From the NCBI RefSeq assembly GCF_027596085.1, contig NC_072452.1:10595077-10659076 (forward strand): a stretch of DNA of 64,000 nucleotides, read 5' to 3'. The notes beneath the pieces were generated by a model. It ran no database searches and was not told the origin of the DNA. It worked only from the letters and a program-made list of their open reading frames with translations. The DNA is from Anoplopoma fimbria. Taxonomy: Eukaryota; Chordata; Actinopteri; Perciformes; Anoplopomatidae. A program made the position numbers and the translations under genes. Below are positions 1-31,515 of this stretch, piece by piece (position 1 is the stretch's first letter; each line of letters opens with the position of its first letter).

Positions 1-3943
<3,943 letters not shown>

Positions 3944-6787
3944 ATTGTTTATTATGACATCAACATCTGTCTGTGTATGTGTGTGTGCTTTGGATCCTAA
4001 CAGAATGGTGGGGAACCATGGGATTTTAGCGTTTAGATTTGGTTTGTGTGTCAATGTGTGATTTTAATTCTTACAGGCAAGTATGACATTTCATGGCAAG
4101 CTGATGCTGTCTGGCTGGCTGATGCAGTTATTCAATGTCTTTGCTCTGATGTTCCCAGTGTTCTGTTTTGGCCATTTGACTGTTGTTACCTCACAGGCTA
4201 CCATTTGCAGAGTCATTAGTCGGTACTGTGTGATAAGTGAGTGTAATCCACAACAAGCTACTGTAAAGGCCCTCTGGAGGGTCTGGCTCTCCGTGCTAGA
4301 GAGTTAGGGTTTGCAAGTTAGGGCGAGGGACATGAAAACAGAAAAACAGATGATGAAATCAAAAGCAAGACAGTACAAGCTCTGTTTTTTGTAAAATGTA
4401 GGGCAAAGACCCGGCACCACAGATAAATCCCGCAATCTACTCCTTGTAATTAACTCTGTTCTTGTTCTACTGCCTGCCACTCCTACCTGCCTACTTATTT
4501 ACGCAATCTCCCAGAAGACTATTTCAATTGTTTTGTGGATCTAATTTCATCAACAATGCCAAAGAGGTTATGCTTTTAACCATTATAAATTATAAAAGGA
4601 TTTTTATAATATTGTACTCAGGTAGGCCTCGAGCCAAGGAACAATTGATTTGTTTTTAGTGGTGATGTGGATTACAATTTCCTACATTACATGAAACCAC
4701 ATATTGATTTAAAGCTGTAGCTATTAAATATACAGATAAAGAGTTTTGATCCCATATCCTAGGGATATATTTGCAATGCAAAGAAATTACTTGAACAGCA
4801 GTATGAAGACTGTAGTCTGATTGTAAATTGCAATGTCCAAAACAGACAAGTTTGCTAATGAGATTTATCGCCTGTATGACCTGACATCACCCACATAATT
4901 ACAAATTCAGATTGTCATAATACAGAGGTTTCTAAACTGTAAAGTGTCCTCTCCAGTGATAGGCAAATAAGGGACTTGTTTAGTAGCACATTTGTAGTAA
5001 TAGTACTCCTTCTTAGAGTTATAACTCAATCATATTTGAACACACAGACATGATGCACATATTGTTTGACTTACACTCCGAGGTTACCATTGCAATGTAA
5101 TCATCCATTAAGCTGCTTTGAAATCATTAAAAGACACTTGTTTTAACTCCAGAACTTGCCTGAGAATCACCATGTTTTAAACTTCCCTTCAGTATCCAAG
5201 CAATGCAATAAAACATCCTCCATGGGTATATTGTAAACAGAGACTGCTAATTGCTTATTCTGCATACATTGAGGGGTGCCAAATGGTGCCTTACGGTGAT
5301 GGGTGTTCATGTTGTATTGACTATATTAATACAATGTAGTTGAGGGCTCATTCAGATATTTATCATTCAGTCAAGGACAGCCAAGTGGCAGATGGTTGGA
5401 GACTTTCCAACATGAATGTTAAGAATTCTCCTAAATAATAATGAAACTATGAAAACAATGAAACTGTGCAACAGAATAACTATCTCAAACGAGTTATTAT
5501 TAACTCTCAGCTGTTCCCATCCTTTCACCATTACAGCAACTAACGGGGAAATAAGGGTGTATATTGGATTCCCTCTTTTTTCTATCTTAGATTTGGTTTA
5601 CTCTCAATGTGGCTATTATGAGTTCCCAACTCAAGGCATTAACACCTTTGATTAAGAGAAGACAGTCATTAGCACTGCTGCCATACTCCATCGGCTCTAT
5701 TGTTAGTTGAATGTCACCTCCTTTAATTAGCCCCCAGGTTGGGAATCAGCCATCTATTTCGTGGCCAGACTTGCCTTCTATCCTGCTGTCCAGGAGGGAC
5801 ACCAGATGTTATTCACAGAATGATTAACTTATGAGACTTGACTGGTTTGTGTGACTAAAGATAGAGTGCCCTTTAAGTTTTCATTGTTATAGTTTCTTTG
5901 AAGAAGATATTTTGTTGTACTATAACTGAACCGAGCATTTAGTGTAGTTAAAATCACTTAACTGCACCCCCGCCCCATTAATGGCATCTTCCACATTCAA
6001 GTTGGCAGAACAATTAGTGATGCAAACTCAGTTGATTATACTTACAGTATAATTGGTTGTAAGCCAGTCACACTGGGTGACCATTGATCAACCAATCACA
6101 CTGATGCCATTTGTGCAGCAGGCTATCATTGGACCTAACAACCTTGCAAATATAGATTCTCCTTAATCCTCTCTTCATCTGTTCTAAAAAAAAATTAGCT
6201 ACGGATGAAATTCTAAACTGTTGTATCTCATCATCTATCATCATTTCACATGGCTTAAACGTTAATCCTCAGTTACCATGTGCAGTTTTTGAACACAATT
6301 AGCACTCTGGAGCAATGTTTTTCTGAGTCTTCTCCCATTTTGTTTGTATTGTGCATGGAGATGTACATGTGGGAGACGCGATTCTCATTAATGCCACTGC
6401 CAAAAGTAGCACTATGCCAACGACGCAGACAAGAACAAGGCTGTTTGGCAGCAAACATGAAAGAAAACAAGGCACAATTTAAACTATTTGAAAAATTGGC
6501 TTTTCATATGTTTCATGAGGAAGGAAATGGATTCAACAAGGAAATGGATTCTCCTGGTCCACTTGTTGGACCAGGAGAATACACACAGTGCATTTAGGTA
6601 AAACAATCAATTTTAGATAGCATTTGACATTTTGAATGTAAAAGTATAATTAATTTAAGCCAGACAGATGTTTTCACTGTTTAAACCCCATCCGCTTCCA
6701 CGCTTTTTTCCCTCAAGGACAAAACACATGTATAGTCAGATATAGTGTGTACAGTAAATACTGTACATGCATGCGGTGTGTTGTGTG

Positions 6788-6789
<2 letters not shown>
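3944..6789. other. Intergenic or intronic DNA, no gene seen
   Basis: AT-rich sequence without recognisable exons. The only structured item is the perfect hairpin at 6548-6580. Confidence 0.5.
6548..6580. repeat. Perfect 14-bp hairpin, 5-base loop
   Basis: Arms ATTCTCCTGGTCCA (6548-6561) and TGGACCAGGAGAAT (6567-6580) flank CTTGT. Just upstream GGAAATGGATTC occurs twice in tandem. Confidence 0.85.

Positions 6790-6861
<72 letters not shown>
6790..6861. repeat. (AT)n microsatellite
   Basis: About 36 AT units, with one phase slip (ATAATA) near 6819-6821. Self-complementary, so cruciform-prone. Confidence 0.98.
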
Positions 6862-6863
<2 letters not shown>

Positions 6864-9800
6864 CATCCAAATAGGACAGGACACAGTCACACACACAGAG
6901 CGCACACACACGCACACACTGACATTTATTCATTGACATTTCAATAAATTTGGCCTAAGGGTCTGTGGGAATATTTGGATCCATAAAGTAAACCCCAAAT
7001 GGCAGCTGTCATTTACTTACAAAAGTAAAGTTGTCAAACAGCTATGACAATATAAAGGAGATCTATGTTGCTAATATTTCTGCCACGGTCTACAAAATAT
7101 AATAAACATGCAGTAACAGATGTCCAGTAATTGAAATACCATCTGTTTCAAAGAAAATCTTATTGATAGAGAGATGAGTTCAACAGTGACATGACAACTT
7201 TATGAGTGCAATGAGGAGCGCTGGGGTTCATGTTGCTGATCTGTTTAGAGCAGATAGCAAGACTTCTCAGTCTTTGAGATCTATATTTCCCGATGGCCCT
7301 GTGGTCTGCTATTGGGATTTCACAAGTGTCAGAGCCAGATGGTGTGTGTGTGTGTGTTGTGTTTCGTTATATGTTTAATACGCACAATAGAGCAGGTGTG
7401 CCACTCCATACCCTCTGCAATATTCAATAATTACAAATTAACATACACATGAAAGCCCAATTTAGAGGCAGAATAGTGCTCTGAAATGCTCTTGTTACTT
7501 AACCCACCCTCCCCTTCCTCTGTCTTTGTTAACAGCTCTCCTGGTGTGTAAATACCGGCCTGGTGATTAATGTTAGGATGTAAGTCCTGTTGTGTCTCTG
7601 TCATATCATCTATCACACAGCCCAGGCTGACCAGTAGCAATGACAAGATGAATGGGCCTGATAAACCGGGTTTGCTGAGCTGTTACGGAGCTAGCTAGCA
7701 CTGTTCACCTTTTTGTAATGGTTACGCCTCTTTAGCTGGACCCTTATTACTCTAGCTTAAAATCTAAATGTCAGGAAAGGTTCTTGTTTTGTTGACCCTG
7801 ACTCTACTTCTTGTCAATGTAGCTCAAAATATAAATTAGTTGTGCTATACATAAAGTTTTTAATCATGCTACCTCAGAAAAAGAAGACCTTAAAATAACA
7901 TACACAAAATAAATCAGGAATGGTACAGTGTGATTGAACCGCTCCATATGTGACCAGTGTGAACACGTCCTCAGGGCACCACAAGGATGAGCAGTGTAAT
8001 CACAGAGCCAGCACATTACATCTGTCCAGCCCTTTCTAAAAGGTTGTGCTCTGCTCTTTTACACAACGGGGCACTGGGCTCTCACATTCACAGGTCCAGA
8101 CTGGTTACACCCAGAATCTTCTCCCCCCCTCTTCAAGGGGTGAGCTGACCTTTTTGCTAGTCGAAAGAGCAGAGTTACACCCTTTCTTTGATTGTAGGCG
8201 GAAAAGTCATAAGTAATACCCCCAAATGTTCACCTCTGCTAGCTAGCTGATCTCCTGTCTCATTCATGAGCAATAAAAACCATGAACCTTACCTTTATTT
8301 CTCATAAATTCAACACTGGTTATCTGTTTAGAAGGGGCCTGTATGAGGTGCATAGCATCATCCCACTGCTTAAAGAAATGCCTTCATGTAGCCTTTTGCA
8401 CTGGGCTAGTATTACCTGGAGTCCCTGCATGATTTGTGATAATTGGTGATCTTAACCTCGCTTTAACCTCCTGACTTTAAAAACTGCAAAGTAAAAAAAT
8501 CAATTGCAAACACTGAATATATTGCACCAAACGCAGAGGTCATCAAATATGTGATGGGTACAGTGAAAATTATTAATAAGAGCTTTGATAGAATTTTAGG
8601 TACAGCTTCAGCATTCACAGGATGTCCCTGTGTAATTCTGGTCGGGTGTTGACAAGGCCATAGTCAAACTATTTGGAGCACCTCTCTGTGGGTTTTTAGG
8701 TTCAGCTAAGTCCACTGATGTTCCCAGGGGTCATCTGCACAGAGATCGCTGAGCTGGCGGATCCTGGCTGCTATGCTTGACCTCCTGCTAGTCTGAAGTA
8801 ATTGGCAGTCAGATATCTCACCTCTCATCTATGAAAGGATGGGTTTGGTTCAGCATAATCATAACATCTCCTCCGTTTACACTTCAGAACACCAGCTCGT
8901 GGTGTCCTTGCGCTTTGAAGGGAGAGAAAGAAAGAGGGAAGTGTAGAGGTGTGTTTACCTTCTGTTATTTTTTCCTTCTGGAATTGATTGTGCTTTAAAA
9001 ACAAGCTAATCATAGTGATTTTTTCATGGCTCTCACCTCTGGAGATTCATGTGCATGACTGAGGAAATTGACTGCATGTATTGCTCTATTTTAAACTGCT
9101 GTGGGCGTTGAATTGCGGTAAGCCATGAGTACAAAAGTTTGAACATCATTTTTCACATCATAAATATTTGATCACTTTATCACTAGTTTACTTGTGTTTT
9201 GTATTCTTTATTGAATAACAATATATTTTCATTTTACCCAAACAGTCCTGTACCTTCCAACACTTTGCATGTTTGCATGATAACGGTAGCATATCAGCAT
9301 ACAGTGTTAGCATTAATCTACATGTGCAGCTGAAGTTGACAGGAAGTAACCAATCAAGTTTAGAGATACCCTGTCTGACAAGTTAAATATTCTTAGTTGA
9401 ATAGTCAGGCAACCAAGACGTCCTTAGGATTCATCCTCCGTGTATAATGAATGTCTGTACCAAATTGAATGGTGATCTCTCCTTCAGTTATTGAGACTTT
9501 TAACTCTGTACTGCCAGACTGACCAACTGACATTACCCTCATTAAAAGCACATGAGCGAATCAAACAAAAGCTCACTCCTGGCTGTGTCTTGTAAGTACA
9601 GTGGGGTTGCCAAGCAACCAGCAGAGACGCTATGAGCACGAGAAACCAAATTCCAGATACCTCAAAACTTGTCATCTATATGTGATACTTATAATATCAC
9701 ATATATAAGCTTCGACATTCAGCAATTACTTTGTTTATAAAATACTTTATTTTTTTAGAACATTTATTGAGATACCATACACATTAACATGTGAATAGAA

Positions 9801-12219
9801 TCACTTATGGTTTATAAGTCATAGGTTCCTGATTTTTGCACAGCCACAGTGCATGCTAAAAAGATAGGCTGGCTGTCTGCATGAAGCTTTACATATGACT
9901 GGACAGCACAGCTCTCCTTGCTGTTTTTTTTATTCAGTTTATTCATGTCCCTCTCAGAGAGTGACCTTGATGCTTTCACATCTGCCTAATTGCATAATGA
10001 TAAGACCTCGAACATTTGCTCACAAAAAAGGACCACAGAGCTCATCACTCTCCCATTTTCCCCACCCCTGATACATACACACGCAAATACACTGAGACAG
10101 AGTGAGAGAGAGCAAGAGAGGGTGAGAGAATATAACCTCATTCCCATAGACACACCATAGCTTGCAGTATGCATGACCAACCTTATCTCATGCAGAAATG
10201 ATTTGAGTGTCAGATGTTTCGTCAGGGAGCAGACATTATTCACCTTGTCATAGACTGCGGAGCTCAGATGGCTGTTGCGATGCGAATGTTAAATTTAGTC
10301 TCTGTATGAAAATTACAGTTGTGATGGGGGAGATCTGACTAGGAAAATGAGGCCCGTGACTTATGGTTGTACAGATAAGCTTTTTAAAATGTGATGTGTT
10401 ATCCCAGTTTTAAGGTTGTTACAGCAAAGTCCTATTATCTCTGCTAATGACCTCATCATTCAACGTGAACAAGCTTTATTCACTCCCCTCCAGATACACA
10501 GAACTAAAGGCTAGACTGGGGGGGTAGGGGAAGGGGGGGGTTAGTGTTTTTTTACAACAAGCCCACAGGAAATCATGGACCACTCACTGCTACTTCTCGA
10601 GTGCTATTGAGTGGGAAGTTGAAGAAGTTCACTGCACAGTTATACAATCTGTTTCTTTTGCATTTGCGTCAACTGGAATGATGGAGTAGAAATTATGTTT
10701 AAGGAAGTTAAAGAAAATGACCACTTAGGGAAAAACTCCCTTCAGACAAAAATGTCTTGATTTGAAACATCAAATGATGGTTTATAAATGCAGCAATCCA
10801 TTTTGCAGGCCTCCATTTCTGGCGCTCCAACGGATGACATCCTGACTGAATGCAGACAATTCCCTGAATAGCTTGCCGGATGGACGACACTATGGGGCAA
10901 TAAGTTTTCTTGATCCAATGGCTCAATCAATCACATGATATAGTGGATCTAACCTTAGTTTTGGTATCCAGGGAACTGTGAAGTGATGGAAATATGAAAA
11001 ATATCTCTAGACACAGGTTAAAGGCTGATGAATGTCAACAGAGCGAGCTACTGTAGACAGCTTGACTTTCACGCTAGCACACCCACAGGTTTTGTGATTG
11101 GCAAGTGCATTAAACTCTCAGCAATCAAACAACAGGCTTCATCAGCTGTTGGCTCAGTGTGATGGAGAACAAAAAGGCTGTGATATCTGATTAGGCTGAC
11201 TGACACTGCAACACAGGTTAGCCGACACACAAGGGACAGCCTGTTTACAAAGCTCCGGCCACAACAGGGTAACCTGACTATAGCAACATTACAGTCAGCC
11301 CAAACAATGGCCTGAGACAGCACAGAGGGCATCAATATTTAACCAAGCAGGCGGGCAGACAAAGGAGAGTTTCCTGGTTTATCTCTCCTAAGGGGGGGTC
11401 AGGCACTCCAGCAGACTAACTGCGTTACATTAATATGCAGAGGCGTAATTTACGCCATAGTCCTTTGACAGTACTCATGGAGGAAAGAGTGAATCATCAG
11501 GGACAACAAAGTGAAATCTCTGCTTACTGTAGCTCTGGCCAAACTCCCAGTTGTGCACAATATTTTAAAAACTGATATACAGTTGAAGTGCTGTGGATTA
11601 ATACTGTATGCTACAGCTGGTGATAGTTTAAGAAGAACTGTAATGCATTTTGTTTTAATTGTTTTTACAAAATTGTGCTACACAGTGTTAAAAGACCTTG
11701 AAATCAAGAGACCGACATATTGTAATATGCACGAATTGCTTCTGTAATATTTTATGATTAATAGCCTCAGGGTGTCTTGTCTAAATGAAATATTTATTTT
11801 ACAAATGGAATTTGAAATGCAAAGTAATTAATTATGCAAACATGCTGACTCTTGGTGTTTTGTACGATTAGATATACTGCCTAGAATTGGATCTCTTGTC
11901 AATGACAGTGCGGAAGCTTTGCAGAATCTGGGCGCTGCGCAGTAGTGAGTGTTTTCCGTTTGCAGCATAGAGAGCTTAACACAGTGCACCAAGTATGTGA
12001 CAGTTGTATATTTTTATGTATACACTGTAACCTTATGTGTGCTTCTCTATGGTTGGATTTCCTTTGGTGTCTATAAATGGAACAAATATGTATAAATGTA
12101 TGTGAGACAGAAGCACCTTGGCAGATTCAAGTGTGCTGATGGATTTAAAGTCCGGCTTAATTGGATGGAGATAATTGATGGTCTTCTCGTTCAGTCAGTG
12201 AGTGGGCAGCATAAAACAA

Positions 12220-12220
<1 letters not shown>
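6862..12220. other. Intergenic or intronic DNA, no gene seen
   Basis: No exons recognised. It contains a short (GT)n near 7342-7357, a G-rich run near 10520-10540 and a perfect hairpin at 9677-9705. Confidence 0.5.
9677..9705. repeat. Perfect 11-bp hairpin, 7-base loop
   Basis: TATATGTGATA (9677-9687) and TATCACATATA (9695-9705) flank CTTATAA. AT-rich; no known element. Confidence 0.8.
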
Positions 12221-12270
<50 letters not shown>

Positions 12271-12293
12271 CTCTGTCTCTCTCTCTCTCTCTG
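12221..12293. repeat. (CT)n microsatellite
   Basis: CT repeat with a few CC and GT interruptions; polypurine on the other strand, so capable of triplex formation. Confidence 0.97.

Positions 12294-23698
<11,405 letters not shown>

Positions 23699-23756
<58 letters not shown>
23699..23756. repeat. (CA)n microsatellite
   Basis: About 29 CA units, preceded by imperfect CA-rich sequence from about 23665. Confidence 0.98.
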
Positions 23757-26036
<2,280 letters not shown>

Positions 26037-26429
26037 AAGTGAGACTGGGGCTTTCTCATGAGGGGCAGAGGGAACAGTGAGACTGAATGTCGGACATTTT
26101 GGAGAGGTTCCAATCCGATACCTTTGCTTCTTCCCCCTCAGGCTTGGTTGACATTTCATTTCTCCATCCTGGTGACCAATGCATAAAATAAAAGGTCCTG
26201 CTGCAATTACAGCCAAGGTCAGTGCAGTGGAGTGCAGTGTGCCGTAATGTTAAGATGTTTAATGGAGGCTTTTATGGCATCCCTATTCCGTCATGCATAC
26301 ACACACACACTGGTATGCACACAAAAGGGAAAGGAAATCTTCATTTCATTCAAACAAAGACATTTTTTCTATCCCATAGAATTACATTGCAGCAGCCAAA
26401 ACCTTCTGTGAAATTACAAATGTAATTCA

Positions 26430-26515
26430 GCATGGCTTCTATGTCAGTCAGGATGTTTCCATACTTAATTTAATCCATTTATAGCTATTTCAGTCAACTG
26501 GCATAGAAGCCATGC
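26430..26515. repeat. Short inverted repeat, 19-bp arms with one mismatch
   Basis: GCATGGCTTCTATGTCAGT (26430-26448) pairs with ACTGGCATAGAAGCCATGC (26497-26515), separated by 48 bases. It could be a small foldback element; no clear target-site duplication is seen. Confidence 0.6.
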
Positions 26516-26706
26516 ATGTCATGAATTCAGCCTCCTGCTATTTGTTTTATCATAAAGCTTCGGCTTTACTCTGTCAGCCTGATAAATATGTAGGAACCAT
26601 GTTCACTAATAACCTCATCGCAGCATCGCAGCAACCACAGGCCTATATGCTCATTCATGAAACCGACCTACACAAACACATTGGTCATTGGTCCGTCCAT
26701 CTCTAG

Positions 26707-27020
26707 TGGGGCTGCCCCCTCTTAGTCGATTAGTCTACTTACTAATTGGGCTTTTTGGTCTTTGTCGGCTAATATTTATCTAGTTGATAAGTCGTTTTTT
26801 TATGCTTTTTCATGCTGATTGACTTATTTCCAAGAAACTAATTACCACATCTCTGGTAAACACAAGATTAAAAGTGGTGCTTTTTTTTGTTTCTTTGTGG
26901 AGAAACTCAGTTTTACAGATCTGTCGATTAAATCAACTAAATAATTCATAAATTGACAAAATTGACAAAATTGTATGAGTGTTACTCCACTAAGAATTTC
27001 TTTGGTCAAAGGCTGCCATA
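26707..27020. mobile_element. Non-autonomous hAT-like DNA transposon (MITE), 314 bp
   Basis: The left end reads TGGGGCTGCC and the right end, reverse-complemented, reads TATGGCAGCC (7 of 10 matches). The left interior has the TTAGTCGATTAGTC wording typical of teleost hAT-type MITEs. The 8-bp word ATCTCTAG flanks both ends (26699-26706 and 27021-27028), matching the 8-bp duplications made by hAT transposases. No coding region. Confidence 0.6.
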
Positions 27021-27028
27021 ATCTCTAG

Positions 27029-30000
27029 CATGGTCATTAGCGTGCCTCTCGTTGCGCAGATGCTTTTTCACTCTTTAATCCTGCCAAAGCTTTACATACC
27101 AGCTTTGCTTAACATCCAGCTAACTGAGGCAACAGAGCAACACCTCGTTATAACTTCACCCCCATTTACTGCAGCTCTTTATCCTGCCAACGTTGTTCCT
27201 CCTCTTCCTCTCTCCTCTCCAGCTCTACTTATCCTCTACTCCTCTCTCTCTCATTTTCTCTCCCTACTGAATGCTCATTAAGAGCTTACCCTGGACTGAT
27301 GCCTGGCCAAAGACCCTGCCACTCAAACTGGAGGTAATCATACCTGTGAGATGTAGTGGCCATAATCCACCACTGGGGGCCGGTAATGTGCCACAAAGTA
27401 TTTATCTTTTCAAACCTACAAAGTGTTATTCCAAAGCTAAAAATTCCCACAAATAGGCGGAACCCTAATGATTCAGAAGCAGATGGATTGACTGAATTAA
27501 TAGAGTAGGAACTCCTGTATCAAACAGCCCAAACATGAGTAAGTATAGAGTCAGTAGGAGAGGAATGAAATCAAACTGTACTCGAGGTCACATGGGAGCG
27601 AGGAAGTTAGAAGGATGGAGCAGATGGCAGACAGATGGATGCGGGAGGGCAGAGAGGAGCTACATAGAGAGAGAGAGTAGAAAGGGCAAGATCTAGGGTG
27701 AATCCATCAGCGTCTTCCTGTGAGGCGTGACAGAGCGACGGACAGCTAGATGGATGTCTGTAGGTGTGCCCACTGAGGGGCAGAGCAGCTGGCTATTCAC
27801 TCCTCCGTCTTTTGCTGGATTCACCTGGATGCCTCATTGACACATATGCTGACACGGCACTGGTGCCACACACTCACGCATCCACCCACAGCCAGTCACG
27901 CACGCACAAAAACATGCTTAAAAATTCACAGTATGTCCTGCACATAAAAAATAAAAAAAACGCCTAAGCACAGAGCAGTGGGGCAGACAGCCTCAGCATT
28001 ATTCACAATAAGATTAACATCTATATAATTCCAGTCATTGCAGGACTACACATGATCAGCTATCTTAAATGGAAGCTTACGCATCTGGAGCTTTTTCAGA
28101 AAACTCTGGAGCAAATCCCACTTGTGAAACTTACGTAAAGAGACTATGCTTCTAATGCTGTGATCGCTCAGTTGACTGGATGAAGAGACAGAAAGGGACA
28201 GACGGAGATAAGTTGGTTAAGAAGTTGAATGCTGAGCAGCTCCTGCTTAAGGGCTGTGAGCCAATATCCGTCACCGTGGCATTAATTATATTCTCTATTC
28301 ATTAGAGCACACCCTGGGGACTGCAGTTATTAGACACAGCCCAATTAGGCCTGCGGTGAGCTAACGATGCCGGGCTTGGGCGAGGGGCAGTGGAACGAAT
28401 AAGGAAACCTAGAGGGTAACAGCACAGCCTCCATCAGCCCCTTTTCTGGGAGTGGGAGGACTGGGAGCAGATGAGAAAGGATGATATAAAAGGAAATGTA
28501 ATCTCACAAGCCATATCCTCAAAGAAATCTAGTTTTGCTGTTATTCTCTTCGAATATATGAGGCAAAAAAATTTGTAGGGTTTATCTTCTATGGTGTATT
28601 CATATGAAAGAAGGATCATGTCAAAGGATTAGGAGAATAAATTACAGAAAATCCATTTTCTACACTGGCAATGAAATCTGCACCAGAAAAAAACCTCTTC
28701 AGAGACAAAAAGCTCAGCGACACATTTTGAAAGTCTGATGTTGATATGATGGACATGTATGATGGACGTGTATGTTTGTGTGTATGGGACAATGTCCATC
28801 ACACAAGCAATGTAGTTGTTTCATCTCATTCTCTAAGCCCTCGTTTATCCTCATACTTCAGAGATTTCAATACTTTTATTGCTCAAAGAAACTGCTTGGG
28901 AAAAGTTACTGTCCCATGAAAGACACTGACATCTTTCATTGCTCATTTTTAAGATCCCACAAGGACACAGTGGAAGTCAGACAGAGCCCTACTACTGAGG
29001 AGATAATAGTCAATCTCTATGATTTGGTGAACAGCTCCCAAATCTAGAAGGGCATTAGAAGATGAGGGGTGATTTACCGTCAGCGTTGCTGCATGTGAAA
29101 CTTTGTAATGTCACATTTTGTATTTATATGTGTTTCATGATGACAGTGTCAGGAGAAAGCTGATATTTGAAATTAGGAGCCCTCAGAAGTCCAGATCAAT
29201 TATATGGTGCCCTGATGTTATAGCACAGCAATGTTTGAACACCATATTGATCTTTTAACAGCACACATCCTCCATTTCTTAGCTAAATATCTCCTCTTTA
29301 AGGTCATCTTATTTTTCTCTCTCTCTCTCTGTCATGACGACAGAGTGTGCTCCTGGCTGCCCTGTGCTCCTGGCTGCCCTGGATCAGGCAAAGCAGATAG
29401 GCTATTATGGCTGGAGTTGAGGTGAATCAATGTATCAGCACTTCTTTGATGCAGAGCCTGTTTCTCTATATCTTGTCTTTGGTTGATTAAACACATCGAC
29501 TGCTCTGTCAGCGGGCTGGAGGGATGGCCCACTGCAGCAATCTGTGACACCGCTTCTCCACTACCTCTGAGGTTTAGCTGGAAGCTAAAAGGTAAAGGCA
29601 ACACTGGATGTAATGTGATGTCAGCACAATATATTTAACACAAGAAAGATTGTTTTCATCTCCTCAGTTTCCCTCTCCTTGCCTTTGTACATTGCTACTA
29701 ACAGGAAGCGTATACCTTTGTTCCTCCTCTTCCCCTGCTTTACATCAGGCAGCCTGCTCCAAGACTGAACAATCTCTCTTTACATGGCAATAGTGCTCCC
29801 ATTTCAATGCTAAATAGACAGCCATATTCTGTAATTGCTTCGGCCTGCTCACGGTCCATTACTGAATTAATAATTTCTCTCTTTCTCTCTCTAACTGTCT
29901 CTCCCTCTGTCTCTCTGACTATCTCTGTCTCTCTGAGGTTGAGCTGATGCGTTGATATCGATGGCTCCCTGATTACAGTGCATCCATGGGCTGATTATGC

Positions 30001-31448
30001 ACTTTTCCCTCCAATCTAATCCAGCTAATGATCCTGGGATTTCATATTTATTAGGCTGCACATCATCATTTATCATTTCCCAGCGCCCCACATAAATAGT
30101 CATATTGGCTTTGACTAAATCAAAAGCAGGCACAGCCAGAAACTTACTGTCTGGAGTCTGTCTGGATAATGCCCTCATATACTATAACAGGCCCAAAGCA
30201 GGTATTTGTCTCACAGAATCATTATCTCATTTTCCCTGTCGATGCAATAAGACCCACAGTGAATATACGAAATAGCTGTTTTCACAATACCTTGAACACA
30301 TGACTGACTGAAAGGTGTCGCATCAACACATCTGGTCCCTTAATATAGATAAAGTGCAGGCAGACCTTAAGGTTTCATTCAAAGAGGCACTCCACATTGG
30401 CACTTTACGAAGACAAAGTTAATTAAATGGTCACAGGGAGGTATGCTCAGCCTGTAATAACTGTTGTATAATGTCTTCTGGAGGAGCTTCATCATGTCAG
30501 AGAAAATTACCTCATCTGGGTTTTCGCAGATTGGTTTTGGGGAGTACAGTTTTATAACAAAAGGTTACAAACTTTGCGAGATGAGGGCATTTAGCAAACG
30601 GAATAAAAGGAAGCAAAAGATTCTGTGTTTTTTGGAGCTCAACCCACACTCAGACCTGAAGGGGAATTTATACTGATGCGTTCAAATGTTATGGTGTAGT
30701 TAGCATACACATGTAGCTGCTGTTGCTATGCCACAACTTACATGCACGTCCTCAAAAATGCAGCAGCTATGTAGATGGAGACTGCTAAAACTGTGATTGG
30801 TCAGCTTTGGCTGCTTGTGGTATCTCCTACAAATTCCTGATTACAGTTGATAGTTAAGACAACATTAATTAAGATGAGCGAAGACCAACAGGTTTCTCTT
30901 TCAACTATTTAAATAACGCAGCTGAGTCAGTGGCCCTACGCTTCACACTATGATGTGTTGGCCTTCCAGCGTCAGTTTTGGACTTGTCAAGGACTCATAC
31001 AGGCTCCGCCCTTTATTGGACTCAATGGGTAATACTCTCCTCCAATCACAAGCACACATTGTCCCACTGCAAATTTGCATACACAAACCCAAATACATGC
31101 AATCTCATCTTTAGCTGGTACATCAACTTTCCATGGAAGCCCACTGCCGCTGTCTCTCTGCCAGGACTTCCCTCTAGTGATGACAACACAGTGCAGAGCG
31201 GCGGCCATAAGCTAGCCAGTTTGACTTGCTTTCATGCACTAATGTACACTAAAAGGCATGCACGGCCAGCCCAGCTAGGTAAAGAAAACTAGGAGAAACT
31301 CGCATTACAACACACACACAGTGGAAGAGCAACTTCATTCTCTGCTCAGGTAGACATTACTCAACTATATGTTTACTTGGCAAATAGGCCTAGTTGTTTG
31401 ATGGTATATTGATATTCTGAATCCCGTATAGACCTTTAAAGATTTGCC
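27029..31448. other. Intergenic or intronic DNA with candidate conserved non-coding blocks
   Basis: No exon seen. A 16-bp word (TGCTCCTGGCTGCCCT) is tandemly duplicated near 29350-29385. Blocks at about 28255-28390 (TTAATTA at 28282-28288, CAATTAG near 28342) and about 29810-30180 are unique, AT-rich and rich in homeodomain-type cores. These look like candidate enhancers, but conservation cannot be judged here. Confidence 0.35.
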
Positions 31449-31450
31449 AT

Positions 31451-31513
<63 letters not shown>

Positions 31514-31515
31514 TT
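31449..31515. repeat. (TTTA)n microsatellite
   Basis: About 16-17 perfect tetranucleotide units. Confidence 0.98.
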
